Below, in pieces: positions 8,026-17,894 of a stretch of 64,000 nucleotides of DNA (positions are counted from its first letter, which is position 1; each line of letters opens with the position of its first letter). The stretch is from the NCBI RefSeq assembly GCF_037023745.1, contig NZ_CP146101.1, forward strand, positions 1,178,001 through 1,242,000, in the 5' to 3' direction. The DNA comes from Streptomyces sp. SCSIO 30461. Lineage in GTDB: Bacteria; Actinomycetota; Actinomycetes; Streptomycetales; Streptomycetaceae. Below the pieces are notes generated by a model that had not been told where the DNA came from, did not search any database, and saw only the letters and a program-made list of their open reading frames with translations. A program made the translations under genes and the position numbers.

Positions 8026-9162
8026 ATGAACACAAGCATTCCCGTACTGCCCTCCCACACCGAGGTCGCCGTGGTCGGTGCCGGTCCCACCGGCCTGGCG
8101 CTCGCCGTCACCCTGGCGTCGGCCGGTATCGACTTCGTTCTCGTGGACAAGCAGGCCGAGGGTGCCAACACCTCCCGTGCGGCCGTGGTGCACGCCCGCA
8201 CCCTGGAGGTGCTCGACGAGCTCGGCGCGTCCCGCGAACTGATCAGCCGCGGAGTCAGGCTCACCCGCTTCACCGTCCGCGACGGTGCCCGACGGCTGAT
8301 GACCGTTCCCTTCGACCGGCTGCCCACACCCCACCCGTACACGCTGATGGTTCCGCAGTACGAGACCGAGGCCGTGCTGCTGGACCGGCTGCGTGCCCTG
8401 GGGGGCGACGTTCACCGCCCCTTCGAGGTCTCCCGCGTCACCCAGGACGACACCGGTGCGACGCTCACCATGACCAGCGGCGAAACCCTCCGCGCCCATT
8501 ACGTGGTCGGCGCGGACGGCATGCACAGCGCCGTACGCGAAGCCTCCGGCATCGGCTTCTCCGGCGGCTCCTACGCCGAGTCGTTCGTGCTGGCCGATGT
8601 GGTGATGGACTGGGCGCCGGGCCCTGAGGAGGTCTCCCTCACCTTCGGCCCCGCCGGTCTGCTGGTCGTCGCACCGCTGCCCGGTGGCCGCTACCGCATC
8701 GTCGCCACCGCCGATCACGCACCGGAGAACCCCGACCTTCCCTTCGTCCAGCGGCTGCTGGACGAACGCGCCCCCGGTCAGGGCGCCATCACCGGCCTTG
8801 TCTGGTCCTCCCGTTTCCGGCTGCAGCACCGGGTCGCCGACCACTACCGGGCCGGGCGACTCTTCCTCGCGGGCGATGCCGCCCATGTGCACAGCCCCGC
8901 AGGCGGCCAGGGCATGAACACCGGCATCCAGGACGGCTACGCGCTCGGTCGCGCCTTCGCCAGCGACACCCTCGACGGTTATGAGGCCCAGCGGCGTCCG
9001 GTCGCCGAACGGGTGGTCGCCTTCGCCGACCGGATGACCCGCATCGCCACCACTCGCAACACCACCGCACGCCGCCTGCGCAACGTCGCGCTGCGGCTGC
9101 TCGGCCACACCGGATTCCGCACGAAGCTCGCCACCGAACTCGCCGAACTCGACTACCGCTGA
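8026..9162 (+). CDS. FAD-dependent aromatic monooxygenase (class A, short form)
   Basis: A 378-residue flavoprotein hydroxylase. The FAD-binding VAVVGAGPTGLAL motif is near residue 15, the DG motif (VVGADGMHSAVR) near 160 and the GD motif (GRLFLAGDAAHVHSPAGGQG) near 280. ATG at 8026 has GGAGG nine bases upstream; the open frame continues upstream but through the operator. Aromatic polyketide hydroxylases of this class often carry an additional thioredoxin-like C-terminal domain, which this protein lacks. The divergent TetR gene and palindromes suggest substrate-induced expression; the substrate is unknown. Confidence 0.88.
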   Translation: MNTSIPVLPSHTEVAVVGAGPTGLALAVTLASAGIDFVLVDKQAEGANTSRAAVVHARTLEVLDELGASRELISRGVRLTRFTVRDGARRLMTVPFDRLPTPHPYTLMVPQYETEAVLLDRLRALGGDVHRPFEVSRVTQDDTGATLTMTSGETLRAHYVVGADGMHSAVREASGIGFSGGSYAESFVLADVVMDWAPGPEEVSLTFGPAGLLVVAPLPGGRYRIVATADHAPENPDLPFVQRLLDERAPGQGAITGLVWSSRFRLQHRVADHYRAGRLFLAGDAAHVHSPAGGQGMNTGIQDGYALGRAFASDTLDGYEAQRRPVAERVVAFADRMTRIATTRNTTARRLRNVALRLLGHTGFRTKLATELAELDYR

Positions 9163-9410
9163 ACCGAACGGCCGGGGACCGGATCGAGACACCCCGTGGC
9201 CGGCACACCGACCGCCGCCCTGCGGGTACGGCAGTCGAGGGCCACGCTTCGGACCCGGCACGGCCGGTCCGCGGAGGCCACGGGGAGGGGGAGGGGAGAG
9301 GAAGCGACGGTGGAAGAGGCCGCGCTGCCTCAGGGCCGGTCATCGAGCCGGGCCTGCCGCGAGCGTCGCGTTCGGTGGGCCCGCGTCGAACGGGGCCCAC
9401 CGGACACGGT

Positions 9411-10154
9411 CTACGGCCAGGCGTTCAGCTCGGGGAGCGCCGTGGCCGGGTCGCCGTCCGCGACGGGCAGGGACGGGTGCGGTCGGCCGCAGATCCAGGC
9501 GGCCAGCGCGCGCAGCGAGCCGCGGACCACGACCGGGCTCGCACCCTCGGTCGCGGTGGACCACTCCTCGCCGGTGTCCTCCGCGTTCAGCACGACGCCC
9601 TGCGGCAGCCGGTGCTGGAGGAAGGTGACGACATGCGAGGAGAGCGCGGTGCTCCACTCGTCGGAGCCGTAGCCGACGGTGAGGTCGACGGTGTGCAGCT
9701 CGGTCTCCCGCCACCAGGCCAGCTGGGTCGCGAACAGCGGCGAGTTCCGGTAGGAGCAGGGAAGCTCCCAGCCGTCGGGGCCGAGCGCGTCCCACGCCTC
9801 ATCGAGCGCGGTCAGGCCCTCTTCGAGCTGCTCCCGCAGCCACTCGGCCGGACGGCCGTGCAGCTCCTCGATTCGCCGGTCGCGGGTGGGCCGCCCGCCG
9901 TCGTACACCTCGATCGTCCTGCCCTCGGCGGCGTACCGCGCCTGGCGGGCGAACGCCCGTGACAGGTCGGCGAGATGGATGAGGACGTGACCGCGCGTCC
10001 AGCCCGGCAGGTGGATCGACTCACGTGCGCCCTCCTCCGTGATCTCCGCAGCGGCGGCGCGCAGCCGGTCGTGCGCGGTGCTGATCTCCTTGAGCCGCTC
10101 TGGGACGTCGACGCCGCCGTACTCGTACGCCGTGTAGTCGATGGTGGTGCTCAT
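9411..10154 (-). CDS. Mycothiol-dependent maleylpyruvate isomerase family protein
   Basis: A 247-residue protein. The N-terminal part is DinB-like with the typical LPGWTRGHVLIHLADLSRAF segment near residue 45, and the C-terminal part is the MDMPI_C domain (strand-rich, ending VADGDPATALPELNAWP). Family members use mycothiol to isomerise maleylpyruvate or to handle other electrophiles. ATG at 10154 is chosen over upstream codons because the conserved text begins there. It overlaps the stop of the broken FAD protein by ATGA, suggesting it was once the second gene of that operon. Confidence 0.85.
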   Translation of the reverse strand: MSTTIDYTAYEYGGVDVPERLKEISTAHDRLRAAAAEITEEGARESIHLPGWTRGHVLIHLADLSRAFARQARYAAEGRTIEVYDGGRPTRDRRIEELHGRPAEWLREQLEEGLTALDEAWDALGPDGWELPCSYRNSPLFATQLAWWRETELHTVDLTVGYGSDEWSTALSSHVVTFLQHRLPQGVVLNAEDTGEEWSTATEGASPVVVRGSLRALAAWICGRPHPSLPVADGDPATALPELNAWP

Positions 10155-11003
10155 GAGGGGTCCCTTTCGAGTTCCGTCGTCTTCCCTCCGGCCGGGGACT
10201 CCTGCTCCTGCGGCATGAACGCGTGGATCCAGCAGAGGATGTCCCGGATGACGTGGTGGTCCTTGTCGGGCCGGAGAGCGCCGATCTGGTGGTACATCAC
10301 CCCTTCGCTGGGCGGACCCAGGAAGGCGATCCGGGGCTCGACACTGCCATCCGCCCGGACCGGGTGGAATTCCGGGGTGAGGTCCAGGCCGCCGGGGACG
10401 AAGTCCGCTTCTCCGACGCCGGGGTTGGACCACTTCCGGACGATGCCGCGGCGCAGCAGATGGGGGTAGACGGCCATGACATCGCGCTCGGCGTCGAAGC
10501 CGTGGACCCGCGCGTCGACGAGGGCGTCGGCGAACCGCTCGGCGCCGGTTGCCGGGCCGTCGACGCGGAACAGGCCGCGCTCCTCGTCACACGAGAGGCG
10601 GGCACCGGGGCCGACCGAGATGTCGACCCGGCCGCTCTTGATGAGCGCGGTGACCTTCTCCATGGCCTCCGCCGAAGCCCCCCTGGCACAGCCGGTTGTG
10701 GTGCGGGGTGTAGACGCCGGGGAAGGTGCGGTGCGAGGAGGCGAGCAGACCGCCGAAGTCGACCACCTCGATGACGCCGCCGCGCATGTCGCGCCAGGCG
10801 GCGTCGTCGGCGGCCTTGGCCGGGTTGCTCAGGTTGCCCTGGGCGGCCCAGCGGATGTCCCGGTCGAGGAAGTCGAGGAAGGTCTCGACGTACTCATCGG
10901 GGCTCGCGTAGCCGTTCGCCGGTACGGCCTCCGGGTAGAGGACCGAGGTGAAGCGGAGCGAGTAGTAGACGATGGCCTCGGCGCCGACGGACCCGACCCG
11001 CAT
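10151..11003 (-). pseudogene. Truncated, frameshifted FAD/NAD(P)-binding protein
   Basis: Two reading frames carry consecutive parts of one protein. The first (about 11003 to 10680) reads GAEAIVYYSLRFTSVLYPEA up to VYTPHHNRLCQG, and the second (about 10683 to 10151) continues ASAEAMEKVTALIKSGRVD through FLGPPSEGVMYHQIGALRPD. They meet at a run of six C at 10678-10683; five would restore one frame. The N-terminal nucleotide-binding region is absent upstream, so the gene is dead even if the run is a sequencing error. It resembles the C-terminal half of large FAD/NAD(P)-binding oxidoreductases; the family call is moderate. Confidence 0.7.
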
Positions 11004-11189
11004 GACGGACGACGCCCCGGGCGCCGGCCACCCGCCCCCGGGTCGCCGGCGCCCGGGGCCATCCCATGACTGGGCAACCCCGCAGTCGCGGCTGTCGGCG
11101 TGCTCGCCTCCGCCACCGGGCCCGGCCCGACCGACGGCTGTCACGAGGTCAACGTGACCCGCTCCGGCCGACGGACCGACAAGTGACCG

Positions 11190-11209
11190 CGGGAGCCCGT
11201 CGGCTCCCG
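11190..11209 (+). terminator. Short hairpin CGGGAGCC-CGTC-GGCTCCCG
   Basis: Eight-base perfect arms with a 4-nt loop lie three bases after a plus-strand TGA (11184-11186). The plus frame before that TGA ends CHEVNVTRSGRRTDK and may be the tail of a lost gene. The hairpin may be that gene's terminator; otherwise nothing is known of it. Confidence 0.45.
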
Positions 11210-11272
11210 GCCGTATGTCCCCCATCAGCCCCAGGGGCCCGGATCACGTGACCACAGTTCCTGGAGAACGGC

Positions 11273-11312
11273 GCCGTCATCAGCCGCACGCTGCCGTCAT
11301 CAGCCGCACGCT
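11273..11312. repeat. Two perfect tandem copies of a 20-bp unit
   Basis: GCCGTCATCAGCCGCACGCT occurs twice head to tail just after the stop of the AA10 gene. It looks like a recent slippage duplication; no function is apparent. Confidence 0.9.
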
Positions 11313-11325
11313 TCGGATGGCTCCG

Positions 11326-12321
11326 TCAGTGACCGGCCCTTCGGCGGACCGTACCGAAGATCACCGCGGCCCCGAGGGCGAGCAGTGCTGCGCCGCCGAC
11401 GACATACCGGGTCGTCGAGCCGCTGCCGCCGGTCTCAGCGAGGCTCTCACCGGCGCTCATGGCGTCCGGAGAGTTGCCGGACTTCAGCGCCGCGGTGGTG
11501 GGGGTGCCGGACGGCCGCTTGTGATGGCGGTGGTCCGGTGTGGGACCGCCATGGCCCCCGTGGTCCACCGTGGACCTGCCTCTGCCCGCCTCGATCTGCT
11601 CGTCGGTCGGCGCCGAAGCGGTCGGTTCGGAGGCGGTCGGTTCGGAGGCGGTCGGTTCGGAGGCGGTCGGTTCGGAGCTTCCGTCGTCCTCGTCGAACAC
11701 CACGTCAGAGCAGGTGTAGAAGGCCTCCGGTGAGTCCGAGCGCTGCCATATCGAGTAGATCAGATGTCGCCCGGACTTGGCCGGGACCGTCCCGTCGATG
11801 ACGTAGTCGCCGTCCACCAGCTCCGGATCGGTGGCCTGCGCGAAAGGCTTCTCCTCCAGGTCCGACCATTTCAGCGGCTGCGTCGGGTCGTAGCTGTCCT
11901 TGGTGATGTACAGCTCGAAGGAGCCCTTGTGCGGCGCGGTCGCCTTGTAGCGGAAGGTGTGGCTGCCCGAGACGATATTCGACGCCGGCCAGTCGGCACG
12001 CGGCAGGTCCAGCCCCTTGTACTTGTCCCGGCCCGCGCTGCACAGCTCACCGTCGGGGATCAGATCCTGGTGGTTGCCCGCGGCGTTGGAGATGTTGACC
12101 TCGTTCCAGTCGTAGAAAGCCTGCGTGCCGCTCGCGGCGACCGCCGCCTTGCACGCGTCCGAGTCCGGGCTCTCCGGGTTCTCGGCGTAACAGGCGGCCA
12201 CGCGACTCACGGGGTCCGTCATGGATCCGTGTGCGGCAGCCGGCGAAGCGGTCAGGCCGGTCATCGCAAGCGGGGCGATACCCAGGGCGACGACAACGGT
12301 CGCTTTGCGGCGAGGGGTCAT
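11326..12321 (-). CDS. Wall-anchored AA10 lytic polysaccharide monooxygenase
   Basis: A 331-residue secreted copper enzyme. The signal peptide runs to residue 30, ending SPAAA, so the mature protein begins with the copper-binding His (HGSMTDPVSR). The AA10 fold follows to about residue 215, with the second brace His in TAPHKGSFELYITKD and paired Cys. These enzymes cleave chitin or cellulose oxidatively. The C-terminal region holds four TASEP/TASAP repeats, a His-rich stretch, the sortase motif LAETG, a hydrophobic segment and RRRAGH, so the enzyme is probably fixed to peptidoglycan by a class E sortase. GGAG precedes the ATG at 12321; upstream in-frame codons lack conserved text. Confidence 0.92.
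   Translation of the reverse strand: MTPRRKATVVVALGIAPLAMTGLTASPAAAHGSMTDPVSRVAACYAENPESPDSDACKAAVAASGTQAFYDWNEVNISNAAGNHQDLIPDGELCSAGRDKYKGLDLPRADWPASNIVSGSHTFRYKATAPHKGSFELYITKDSYDPTQPLKWSDLEEKPFAQATDPELVDGDYVIDGTVPAKSGRHLIYSIWQRSDSPEAFYTCSDVVFDEDDGSSEPTASEPTASEPTASEPTASAPTDEQIEAGRGRSTVDHGGHGGPTPDHRHHKRPSGTPTTAALKSGNSPDAMSAGESLAETGGSGSTTRYVVGGAALLALGAAVIFGTVRRRAGH
11621..11680 (-). repeat. Four 15-bp repeats encoding the SEPTA linker
   Basis: GTCGGTTCGGAGGCG (plus strand) occurs three times exactly and a fourth time with a changed end, coding for (TASEP)n in the linker of the AA10 protein. The number of copies may vary between strains and would set the reach of the catalytic domain from the wall. 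Confidence 0.85.
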
Positions 12322-12648
12322 GGTGGGTACTCCTTCAGCAGTGTTGGCTGGGGGAAGGACGCCGGACAGAACTCGGCTCCGGTGGCACGGCGCCGCAAAC
12401 GGCAGCGGTACCGGATGGAGCTGAACCGGTCCGGCGACCAGCGAGCTGGAAGCGTGTCCAGATGGGCCGGCTCGTTCCGGACGGGACATGCGGGCCATCG
12501 GACGGAGGAGCGGCCGCCGCTGCGCCGGGTGCCGGGCTTCAACCCCACCTGGAGGGGCCTTTTCGCCCTAAACCGTCAACCTGCTTCGGGTGGGTGTACC
12601 CGGCCGCAGATGGAACGGCTCACCGATGACGCACCGTTCGGCCAACGG
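12322..12648. other. Intergenic region between AA10 and Rpf genes
   Basis: About 330 bases upstream of the AA10 gene and downstream of the Rpf gene. It must hold the AA10 promoter. I see no convincing gene; the open frames on both strands have no recognisable content. Confidence 0.5.
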
Positions 12649-14383
<1,735 letters not shown>

Positions 14384-15133
14384 ATGCCCCGTAACTCACC
14401 CCCCTACGGCATGTGGAGCGCGGTTCGGCCGGCTGCCGTACTCGCCGCATTGTTGTTGATCCTGGCAGTGGTCCTCGTGTACTCGCCGGATGCGTCGGCA
14501 GCGCCGTTCGCCGACCCGATCCCCGGCTCCCCTCTCGACGCCCGTCAGAAGGGGTTTCCGTATGACGTCGGCGTCCACGAGATCGCCCGGTTGGCGGCGC
14601 TCGTCGCCTACGGGCTGATGGTGGCCGCCGTGGTGTTCGGCGTGGTGTTGCGGCTGAGGTTCATGCAGCACCGGGTCAATCGGGCCACGATCCACGGGGC
14701 GCATATGACGCTGGGTCTGTCCGCACTGATCTTTGCAGTCGTGCACGGAATGACCTTCCTCTACCAGCCCGTCTGGGGCATGGGTCCGACAGAACTCATC
14801 GTGCCGTTCGCCGGAGGGCTCCAGAGGATCCCCGTGGGGCTCGGAATCCTGGGGACCGAACTGTGCATCGCGGTCGGCTGCTCTGTGTTGCTGCAGCGCA
14901 GGCTCGGCTACCACCGCTGGCTCAGGTTCCACCAGCTCGCCTACGCCGCATTCCTGCTGATATGGCTTCATATCTTCCTGGTGCACCCGGAGCCGCGCCG
15001 GCCAGGTCTCGTCGCGGCCACGGTCGCAGGCGGTGCGGCCGCCTGCCTGCTGGCGTTCCTGATCAGGGTCTTCCCGTCGCGCTCCCGATTGCGCGAGCCC
15101 ACCACCACCATCACTCCGGAGGTTATGCCGTGA
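14384..15133 (+). CDS. Ferric-reductase-like membrane cytochrome protein
   Basis: A 249-residue membrane protein with an N-terminal hydrophobic segment and about six further helices. Two helices carry His pairs of the bis-heme type: IHGAHMTLGLSALIFAVVH and YHRWLRFHQLAYAAFLLIWL followed by His. This is the pattern of ferric-reductase/NOX-like transmembrane domains, which pass electrons across the membrane through two b haems. No cytoplasmic flavin domain is fused; the next gene, overlapping by GTGA, supplies one. ATG at 14384 is chosen; TTG 14339 adds 15 residues without support. Confidence 0.8.
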   Translation: MPRNSPPYGMWSAVRPAAVLAALLLILAVVLVYSPDASAAPFADPIPGSPLDARQKGFPYDVGVHEIARLAALVAYGLMVAAVVFGVVLRLRFMQHRVNRATIHGAHMTLGLSALIFAVVHGMTFLYQPVWGMGPTELIVPFAGGLQRIPVGLGILGTELCIAVGCSVLLQRRLGYHRWLRFHQLAYAAFLLIWLHIFLVHPEPRRPGLVAATVAGGAAACLLAFLIRVFPSRSRLREPTTTITPEVMP

Positions 15134-16884
15134 CGATTCCCGCCCGGGGTGTCCAGCCCGGACCCCTCCTCGGCTCTCACGGCCAAGGCGCCCCCTTCGC
15201 AGCGCCCAGGCGGTCCGCCGGCACCCCCCGCCCCCACAAGAATCGGACGACACAGGCCGTGCCCGGCCACCGCCCGGCGAGCGGCGGCGGGTCTGTGGTC
15301 TCCGGCGGCCAGCCGCCGCAGGGCCCGCCTGCACGGCAGCAACCCACGGATCCGGCCCCGGCGTCCGGACCGACCGCCCCGTCGCTTGTCCCCGGTTCGG
15401 CGCCGGTGCGGCTCAGTGTCGACAACAGCCGCTGCCACATCTACGGCATCTGCCAGCAAGAGGCCCCCGAAGTCTTCCGCATCTCGCAGAGCGGCTCGCT
15501 GCACTACTCGCGAAACGTGCCCGCAGAGTCCTCGGCGAGGGCCAGGCAGGCGGCACGCTGCTGCCCGATGCAGGCCATCGAGATCAGCGGGGCCGCCAAA
15601 GACAAGCCGCGGCCGCCGCACGGTACGGGCGGCGGCGCCACCCGCGCGAGTCGGCGGCGCATCGTCGTGGCGGGGGGTGGTCTCGCCGGCCTCAGCGCAG
15701 CGACCCGGCTGCGTGAGCGCGGCTTCGACGGGGAACTGGTGATCGTGGGCGAGGAGCGCCGAAAGCCCTACAGCAGGCCTCCGCTCTCCAAGCAGTACCT
15801 CTCCGGCAGCCTCCAGACGGAGCAGTTGGCCTTTACTGCTGATGAGGCCGTCGATGCGCAGTGGCTGCTGGACACCCCGCTGGTGAGCCTGGATGTGCAC
15901 GGCAGGTCGGTTCGGCTCAGGGGCGGCGAGCGCCTGCCGTTCGACGGGCTGGTGCTGGCCACGGGGGTGGACGCCAAGCGGCTACCCGAAGTGCCGCTGT
16001 TCAGCGATCGCATACGGACCATTCGGACCCTCGAGGACGCCGCGGTGGTGCAGCGTGCCATGCAGGTGGCGAGAGCCCGCCGGGTCGTCGTCGTGGGCGG
16101 CGGGTTCATCGGTTGCGAGCTGGCCTGCACCGCCCGTCGGCTGGGGATGGACGTCACCCTCGTGGTGCACAGTGCCCCGCTGCTCCGCCGTGTGCTGGGG
16201 CCACGTGTCGGACAGGTCGTCGGCGCGATCCAGGAGCGTGCTGGAGTCGAACTGAGGCTCGGCACGGGCATCGACGAGTGGCGGGACGAAGGGGACGGGC
16301 TGTCGCTGAGGCTGGACTCGGGGGAGATCCTCGAGTGCGACTTCGTCGTTCTCGGCCTTGGCAGCGTGCCGCGCACCGAGTGGCTGCGCGACAGCGGACT
16401 GGAGGTGTCCGACGGGGTGCTCTGCAGTCCGACCTGCCACGCGGTGGACGTACAAGGGGGCACGGTGCCGTGGATCGTCGCCGCCGGGGATGTGGCCCGG
16501 TGGCCCAACGCACTCTTCGACACCATGCCCCGTCGCGTCGAGCACCTCATCCACGCAGTCGAGATGGGGCAGCACGCCGCCGACTCGCTCCTGCTCGGTC
16601 CCGGCAGCGCGGGCTGGTTCACCCCCGTACCGCGTTTCTGGTCGGAGCAGCACGACGTCCGGATCCAGGCCGTGGGCATGCCCGCGCTGGGAGACGACGT
16701 CACCGTGGTCGAAGGCTCGCTGCGCAAGGAGCGGTTCGTGACCCGCTACACCCGGGCAACCCCGCGCGGGCACCAGATCGTGGGCGCGGTTGCGTTCGAC
16801 ATGCCGCTGGAACTGCTGCGGCACAGGGACTCGATCGGCCGTATCCTCGCCCAGCGGACCCCAGCAAGGGCCGGGAGGTCCTGA
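15130..16884 (+). CDS. Ferredoxin / FAD ferredoxin-reductase fusion
   Basis: A 584-residue fusion. Residues 1-95 are Pro/Gly-rich and unstructured. Residues about 97-155 form a 3Fe-4S-type ferredoxin (LSVDNSRCHIYGICQQEAPEVF, then RCCPMQAIEI). From about 175 a BphA4-like reductase follows, with FAD motif RIVVAGGGLAGLSAA, NAD motif RVVVVGGGFIGCELA near residue 315 and the FAD-end motif VAAGDVARW. The C-terminal domain FWSEQHDVRIQAVGMP is typical of oxygenase-coupled reductases. It should oxidise NAD(P)H and pass electrons through its own ferredoxin, probably to the membrane haem protein before it. GTG start overlaps the upstream stop. Confidence 0.88.
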   Translation: MTIPARGVQPGPLLGSHGQGAPFAAPRRSAGTPRPHKNRTTQAVPGHRPASGGGSVVSGGQPPQGPPARQQPTDPAPASGPTAPSLVPGSAPVRLSVDNSRCHIYGICQQEAPEVFRISQSGSLHYSRNVPAESSARARQAARCCPMQAIEISGAAKDKPRPPHGTGGGATRASRRRIVVAGGGLAGLSAATRLRERGFDGELVIVGEERRKPYSRPPLSKQYLSGSLQTEQLAFTADEAVDAQWLLDTPLVSLDVHGRSVRLRGGERLPFDGLVLATGVDAKRLPEVPLFSDRIRTIRTLEDAAVVQRAMQVARARRVVVVGGGFIGCELACTARRLGMDVTLVVHSAPLLRRVLGPRVGQVVGAIQERAGVELRLGTGIDEWRDEGDGLSLRLDSGEILECDFVVLGLGSVPRTEWLRDSGLEVSDGVLCSPTCHAVDVQGGTVPWIVAAGDVARWPNALFDTMPRRVEHLIHAVEMGQHAADSLLLGPGSAGWFTPVPRFWSEQHDVRIQAVGMPALGDDVTVVEGSLRKERFVTRYTRATPRGHQIVGAVAFDMPLELLRHRDSIGRILAQRTPARAGRS

Positions 16885-17225
16885 TGGCCCGCCGCCGTGC
16901 CCCCCGTGCCCAACGCAGACGCCGAGCCAGGCAGCCGCTCCACGCCGGACAGCTGCATCACGTGCTCAGCCTGCCCGCGCGTCTTCGCATGCGCTGGCTG
17001 GTGATATCGGTCATCATGACGGTCGCCATGGGTCTCTACGCACACGTAATGATCACCGCGAAACCCATGCCCCCAAGCGAGGCCCCAGCGAACACGACCG
17101 AGGGCATTGTCAGGTCGAGTGTGGTGTCGGGCGCGTCGGCGGAGCCGACCGGAGTGGTGGCGTCCGGCTCAGGTCGCGGTGGATGGACCCGCGGTGCCGG
17201 AGATCGGTCCCAGATCACGAAGTGA
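16884..17225 (+). CDS. Small single-span membrane protein of the redox operon
   Basis: A 113-residue protein with an Arg-rich start (MARRRAPRAQRRRRARQPLH), one membrane helix (WLVISVIMTVAMGLYAHVMI) and a Ser/Thr/Gly-rich outer tail. GGGAGG stands before the ATG, which overlaps the upstream TGA, so it is cotranslated with the reductase. I do not know the family. A role as anchor or accessory subunit of the reductase complex is inferred from coupling. The tail ends at the edge of a hydrolase remnant on the other strand and may have been altered there. Confidence 0.75.
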   Translation: MARRRAPRAQRRRRARQPLHAGQLHHVLSLPARLRMRWLVISVIMTVAMGLYAHVMITAKPMPPSEAPANTTEGIVRSSVVSGASAEPTGVVASGSGRGGWTRGAGDRSQITK

Positions 17226-17387
17226 CTTGCCGGCCCGGGTCAGTGAGATGTCGTACCCCATCCTGTCCGCGTATCCTCCACGGCCGCAGAAGTCGGCCTG
17301 CCAGTCGATGCAGAACAGGGCCGTCCGGTCTGGGGCGGTATTGCCGTCGAAGGGCCACCTGTAAGGGCTCGCGTCGACATAGCTCAT
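17169..17387 (-). pseudogene. N-terminal remnant of isochorismatase-like cysteine hydrolase
   Basis: From the ATG at 17387 the frame reads MSYVDASPYRWPFDGN, then ALFCIDWQADFCGRGGYADR and MGYDISLTRAGK. This is the typical start of biuret/ureidoacrylate-type isochorismatase-fold hydrolases, including the catalytic Asp in CIDWQADFC. Homology stops after about 50 residues and the frame soon ends; the Lys and Cys of the catalytic triad are missing. The remnant overlaps the 3' end of the small membrane-protein gene. Confidence 0.8.
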
Positions 17388-17894
17388 GGCTTGTCACTTC
17401 CCGCTTCTGAGAGTGGGCGACAGCGCTCCAGACGGAAGCTACGGCCCGGTGCGGAATTCGCGGCCAAACCATGCTATCCAAGGCGTTTGACTCCGGCACC
17501 CCGACCGAGCATGGCGCGTTCGCGGAATCCGGCCCGAAACGCTCCAGTGCCCGGGCCGAGATGCATACGACGTTCGACGGGCCGGGGCAAGCTTGAGCCG
17601 GTGCTCTCCAGTCCCCTTCTTTATCCGACGGCCTCGACACCGGCAGCCCGGACGGCCTCGGCCCGACGACGAGTCAGATCCCGCATTCAGTTCCCCGCCG
17701 CATGTGACCGGTCAGCCGATGACCGTGGACTTCCATCGCCGAAGCGATGGAGGTCGAGTAGCGTTGAAGGAGCTGACTTTCATCAGTGTGGTGGTCGGCA
17801 TGAGTCGCGTGGTGTGGGCCGGGAATCTCGCAGTGCTCGCGGCCAGCGACTTTCACCTGGCCGGTTCTTGCACAGATGACGGACGAGGTTCGCC
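17388..17894. other. Gap before molybdenum hydroxylase operon
   Basis: About 500 bases with no recognisable gene. It must hold the promoter of the hydroxylase operon. Both strands have short open frames without family signature. Confidence 0.5.
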
